A DNA stretch of 19,599 bases from an uncultured Prevotella sp. (GTDB taxonomy: Bacteria > Bacteroidota > Bacteroidia > Bacteroidales > Bacteroidaceae): assembly GCA_934281565.1 (NCBI GenBank), contig CAKQXI010000037.1, positions 1 to 19,599 of the forward strand, read 5' to 3'. The notes below the pieces were generated by a model. That model was not told the origin of the DNA. It did no database searches and was given only the letters and a program-made list of their open reading frames with translations. Shown here in pieces: positions 16,442 to 19,599 of this stretch. How positions within the stretch are numbered: the stretch's first letter is position 1; each line of letters starts with the position of its first letter. A program made the position numbers and the translations under genes.

Positions 16442-18394
16442 TTATAACCGTTCTATTTCATTAAAACTATTCTCACGAGTACTCTTTTGCTTACCAAAAC
16501 AATAAGTTACATTCAGTTTAACTTGCCTAGACTCGCTCTTTCCCCAATTCCATAACTGGAAACCCGGATAAGAACTGTTGTTATCCCATCGACTGGTCCA
16601 AAATATATCACTTATAGCAAGATTAACAGTCCATTTCTTTTCTGCAAAACTTCGACTAAACCCTATGTCAACATATCCTGACGATTTAATTTGCTCATTC
16701 GAGGCACCCGGACGCTTGGTTATATAAGAACCATTTAGTTCCATTTGGATTCGCCAAGGAAGACGTAATGAGTTCTGTATTGTAAAGATACCTGCAAAAC
16801 CGTGATTATCGAATGAACGATATTGGTCAAAAGAGAGATTATTCTGCACATAATAGCCGATGAGATTCAAGCTCATTTCCCACCATCTTGCTAAGTTCAT
16901 ACCTTGATGAAAAGTTAAGGACATTCGTCGTTGCTTTCCTAAATTTCGGGGAGTCATAATAACTTTATTGGTCGAAAGGGTATCCGTAATTTGGGCTTTA
17001 TAGTCTTTCATATAAGAATAAGATGCAGTTAATGCTGTACGTTTATAAGAGTAAGTTAACGATACTCTATGCGCCTTTTGTGGAGTCAAGAATGGATTTC
17101 CTTTCCAATATGACAACTCATCCAAAAGATATTCAAATGGATTGAGATCTTGGTATGCTGGTCGATCTATGCGACTCGAATACCCTAAAGCCAAAGATTG
17201 ATGCTCGGATATTTGATAATTCAAGTTAGCTGTAGGAAATAGATTGAAATAACTCCTACTATTATTTTCATTGTTACTGCCATTTATAGTTATAAGATGA
17301 CCATTTGAGAACGTATATTCTCCTCTTAAGCCAACCTCTACACCCAATTTCTTACCAATGGTATGAGAATAAAGCAGATAAAACGCCAACACTTGTTCTT
17401 TATATTTAAACTTATTAGATTGTGTTTCATCAATATTTTCTTCTTTTCCCAGTATATGGTAGAATTGGTAATCGTTATCAGCATTCACTGATGAGAATTT
17501 GAACCCCGACTTTAAATCACCTTTCCACAAAGGATGTTGTTGATTGTATGACAAGGCATAAATGTGAATATTGCGACTATTCACCGACTTATAGAGATTA
17601 TCTTGCAAAATATTTCCATCTGGAGAAACATACTGGTTAGGTTGCCAATTGCCAGACCCTCCATCAAACCAAGCATAATTAAAATCAACAGAATAGTTGA
17701 CTCCCTCACGAGGAGTAGAGGTGTAATAAAAACTTCCGCCATACCGATTAGCTTTTTGCTTGTAATAATCGTTTTGCGCATATAGAACTTGTTCCAATCG
17801 ATTAGTTGCAGCATCTTTAATCTCAGTCATTGTATTTGTACGACCAGGACCAAAAAGAGTATTTACTTCCAGACGTCCCCCAATCACTTGTGTTTCAGAC
17901 AAATTGTATTCTAATCCTATGTTTCCAGAGATAGTCTTACGTTTATCAGTATCTTGCGTCGGACTATAATAATATTTTCCATTTTGGATACGGTGCATAC
18001 CATAGTTCATGCCATTATAGCCAAAAGCATGGTTATAATTACCTGTTAAAGTCAAACTATTTTGGGCATAACTGAATGACATTTCTGTATTTTCTCTTAA
18101 ATGATCCCAATAAGAGACACCATTGTTGATAGAAAAAAAGAAACCCTCTACTTTCTTTTTCTCCATAGTTATGTTAATAACTCCACCAGAACCTTCCGCA
18201 TCATATTTTGCCGAAGGATTATGTATAACTTCTATGGTAGATACAGATGCAGAAGGAGTCGATTTCAGTAAAGAAACCAACTCTTCTTTCTGCATATAGG
18301 TCTGTTTACCATTTAGAATAACCAGTACACCGTTCTTTCCGCCAATACTTATATTGTTCTCTCCATCAACAAATACTCCCGGAGTCTTTTTCAA
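16442..18394 (-). pseudogene. TonB-dependent outer-membrane receptor, C-terminal part (frameshifted)
   Basis: About 650 codons, in frame from the plug domain to the stop. The first residues, LKKTPGVFVDGENN and then NGVLVILNGKQ and IEVIHNPSAKYDAEG, are the plug of an outer-membrane beta-barrel receptor (the OMP_b-brl_3 type, related to but distinct from SusC). The rest is an aromatic-rich alternating-strand barrel ending near a LNVTYCFGKQ strand. The frame has no ATG start: it opens where the preceding piece stops (TGA at 18391-18393), so it is the tail of the gene starting at 18831. A one-base loss between about 18391 and 18424 explains the break; restoring one base would read TALDVLKKTPGVFVD. 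Ligand unknown. It is convergent to the nagB operon and so not co-transcribed with the glycan genes. A sequencing error would give the same picture. Confidence 0.75.
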
Positions 18395-18831
18395 AACATC
18401 AAGGCTGTTGTTCCCACTAACAAACTACTGTTTTTTGGAGTATATATCATCCTTCCTCCTTCTATCTTCAATGAAGGAGTTTGTTTCTCACCCACCACTA
18501 TAACATCATTCAGCACAGTTGTTTCTGTTTGCAATTTGATATTGCCCAAATTTATATCTTTGTCTATAACAAATGGCTTGCTTAGATATTGCTTATATCC
18601 TATACAACTTATATAGATTTGCACTTTACCAGAAGCTAATAAATCATATTCACCTTGCTCTGAAGCGATTGATTGCTGAATTGTATTACCATCTTGTGCA
18701 TCCATCATAACTACAACTGCAGCATCTATTGGATTACCTATAGAATCTATTACAAATCCTTTAACATGGTATTGGGCAGAAATAATTAAGCCGTGCAATA
18801 ACATGGAAAATATAAAGAAAAATCGTCTCAT
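18391..18831 (-). pseudogene. TonB-dependent receptor, N-terminal part (frameshifted)
   Basis: A 146-residue frame from ATG 18831 to a premature TGA. It has a signal peptide (residues 1-19, ending ISA before Q20). A carboxypeptidase-regulatory-like beta-sandwich domain follows (about 21-100: VKGFVIDSIGNPIDAAVV, GEYDLLASG, then ISCIGYKQY), and then the beginning of the TonB plug (LNDVIVVGE, GGRMIYTPKNSSLLVGTTA). Both domains end abruptly and continue in another frame, so this is the front of the receptor described for 16442-18394 and not a small independent protein. Translated alone it would give an exported fragment without a barrel. A near-consensus -7 box lies 34 bases upstream. Confidence 0.78.
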
Positions 18832-18864
18832 TGCTTATATAAATTATTGATAGTTCTTCTGTTG

Positions 18865-18872
18865 CAAATATA
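18865..18872 (-). promoter_or_regulatory. -7 box of the receptor gene
   Basis: TATATTTG on the minus strand matches TAnnTTTG and is placed to give a leader of about 25 nt before the ATG at 18831. No TTTG is found at the -33 distance, so it may be weak or activator-dependent. Confidence 0.5.
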
Positions 18873-18954
18873 CGCATTTTGTTTCAATTTTATTGTTTTT
18901 GAAAATAATAGTATAATATTTATTAATATATTTTTTTATATGATAAGTTTTAAG

Positions 18955-18962
18955 TACTTTTG
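18955..18962 (+). promoter_or_regulatory. -7 box of the lipoprotein gene
   Basis: TACTTTTG matches TAnnTTTG and lies 19 bases before the ATG at 18982. The -33 region is a T-run without G. The 100-bp stretch before it is extremely AT-rich. Confidence 0.5.
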
Positions 18963-18981
18963 TTTCCAAAAAATAATACAA

Positions 18982-19599
18982 ATGAAAAATAGAGCAACTT
19001 ACTTTAAATTATCTAATTTTCTACAGCAAAAGATAGAATATTTTTTGTTATCTAAATTAGGCTTATTATATTTTCATTTAAAGTTAGTATTCATTTATTT
19101 TTTTTTAATATTTATAGTGAGTTGTAATCAATATAAGTTATTGCCACTCGATGTAGAAGCTACACTTTCATGTGCGGGAGATAATAGAGAAGAGTTATCT
19201 AAAGTATTGCAGTACTATTATAACCAACATGATACATTAAAGATTCAAGCTGCTTTTTTTCTTATAGGGAATATGAAAGATCAATATTCTTATGGTGGAA
19301 CACGTTATAATCAATATTTAGATTTTATAGATTCTATTTTTCAAAAAAAAGAAAACTATTATAATGTTGAGGAACTGCAAAAGAAGTTTCAGAAAAAATA
19401 TAATATAAAATCGCAATCTATAAGAAAAATAATGGTTCCTGATTGCTATTCAATGAAAGCAAAATGTCTTATAGATAATATAGATAATGCTTTTACAGTT
19501 TGGGATAGAAAAGGAAATATAAGTTTTAAAAATTTTTGTGAATTCATACTTCCTTATAAAGTTTATCATGAAAAAATAGAGGATTGGCGTACTTTATGG
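18982..19599 (+). CDS. Lipoprotein of transglutaminase-like family, N-terminal part
   Basis: 206 codons are visible; the gene runs off the right edge. After a long 33-residue leader comes a hydrophobic stretch (FIYFFLIFIVSC) ending in a lipobox-like cysteine C48, so the product is likely a lipoprotein. The body has segments I recognise from Bacteroidales transglutaminase-domain proteins: AGDNREELSKVLQYY (about 65-79), IQAAFFLIGNM (about 88-98), and FKNFCEFILPYKV then W in EDWRTLW. The catalytic Cys-His-Asp region would lie beyond the edge and cannot be checked. Codon use is far more AT-biased (AAA, ATA, TAT) than in the nagB operon, which suggests a different history. No in-frame ATG closer to the hydrophobic segment exists, so the unusually long leader stands unless a TTG is used. 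Confidence 0.7.
   Translation, partial: MKNRATYFKLSNFLQQKIEYFLLSKLGLLYFHLKLVFIYFFLIFIVSCNQYKLLPLDVEATLSCAGDNREELSKVLQYYYNQHDTLKIQAAFFLIGNMKDQYSYGGTRYNQYLDFIDSIFQKKENYYNVEELQKKFQKKYNIKSQSIRKIMVPDCYSMKAKCLIDNIDNAFTVWDRKGNISFKNFCEFILPYKVYHEKIEDWRTLW

Noticed and set aside
18391..18424. Programmed -1 ribosomal frameshift in the receptor
   Set aside because: No X XXY YYZ heptamer in the proper frame before the TGA; the GAAAAAG run lies after the stop. A mutation or sequence error is simpler.

Overview
The window looks like a chromosomal segment of a gut-type Bacteroidales, most likely Prevotella/Segatella. The support is: Bacteroidota-type promoters (TTTG, then 19-20 bp, then TAnnTTTG) in front of several genes; almost no Shine-Dalgarno sequences; a pckA/upp pair transcribed divergently; and protein families typical of Bacteroidota (TGS-fused nucleoside kinase, NagB-like/PIG-L fusion, carboxypeptidase-regulatory-like TonB receptor). 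The genus is inference. No tRNA, rRNA, IS element or CRISPR array was seen.

Layout. Bases 1-1480 hold the start of pckA (minus strand, running off the left edge), a roughly 600-base pckA-upp intergenic region with a degenerate 23-bp tandem repeat and a 34-bp perfect inverted repeat, then upp and a strong hairpin. A TGS/ThrRS-like nucleoside kinase (minus) and a Na+/phosphate cotransporter with a PhoU-like tail (plus) follow; they diverge from a 101-bp gap. Bases 5049-11842 are a three-gene minus-strand operon of exported glycosidases in the order sialidase, GH20 beta-hexosaminidase, GH2 beta-galactosidase. Across a 452-bp regulatory region, divergently, lies a plus-strand operon: ROK-family regulator, nagB, and a 663-residue protein made of a degenerate NagB-like domain and a PIG-L/LmbE deacetylase domain. 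A strong terminator closes it. The right end holds a TonB-dependent outer-membrane receptor split by a frameshift (minus) and, divergent from it, the first 206 codons of an AT-rich lipoprotein of a transglutaminase-like family.

How the genes work together. The two divergent operons form a coherent host-glycan module. Sialidase, beta-galactosidase and beta-hexosaminidase would strip Sia-Gal-GlcNAc ends from mucin, N-glycans or milk oligosaccharides outside the cytoplasm. The cytoplasmic operon would handle the resulting amino sugar: intact NagB converts GlcN-6-P to fructose-6-P, and the PIG-L domain of the fusion is a candidate for the preceding N-deacetylation. No nagA, sialic-acid aldolase, epimerase, kinase or transporter lies in the window, so the pathway must be completed elsewhere.

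The most notable signals are: (1) the fusion's NagB domain, which has lost two catalytic positions while its deacetylase motif is intact and which sits next to a fully intact NagB; (2) two near-identical 17-bp AT-rich elements 43 bp apart that bracket the ROK promoter and look like an autoregulatory operator pair; (3) the 23-bp repeat array with a long perfect palindrome upstream of upp; (4) the frameshifted receptor.
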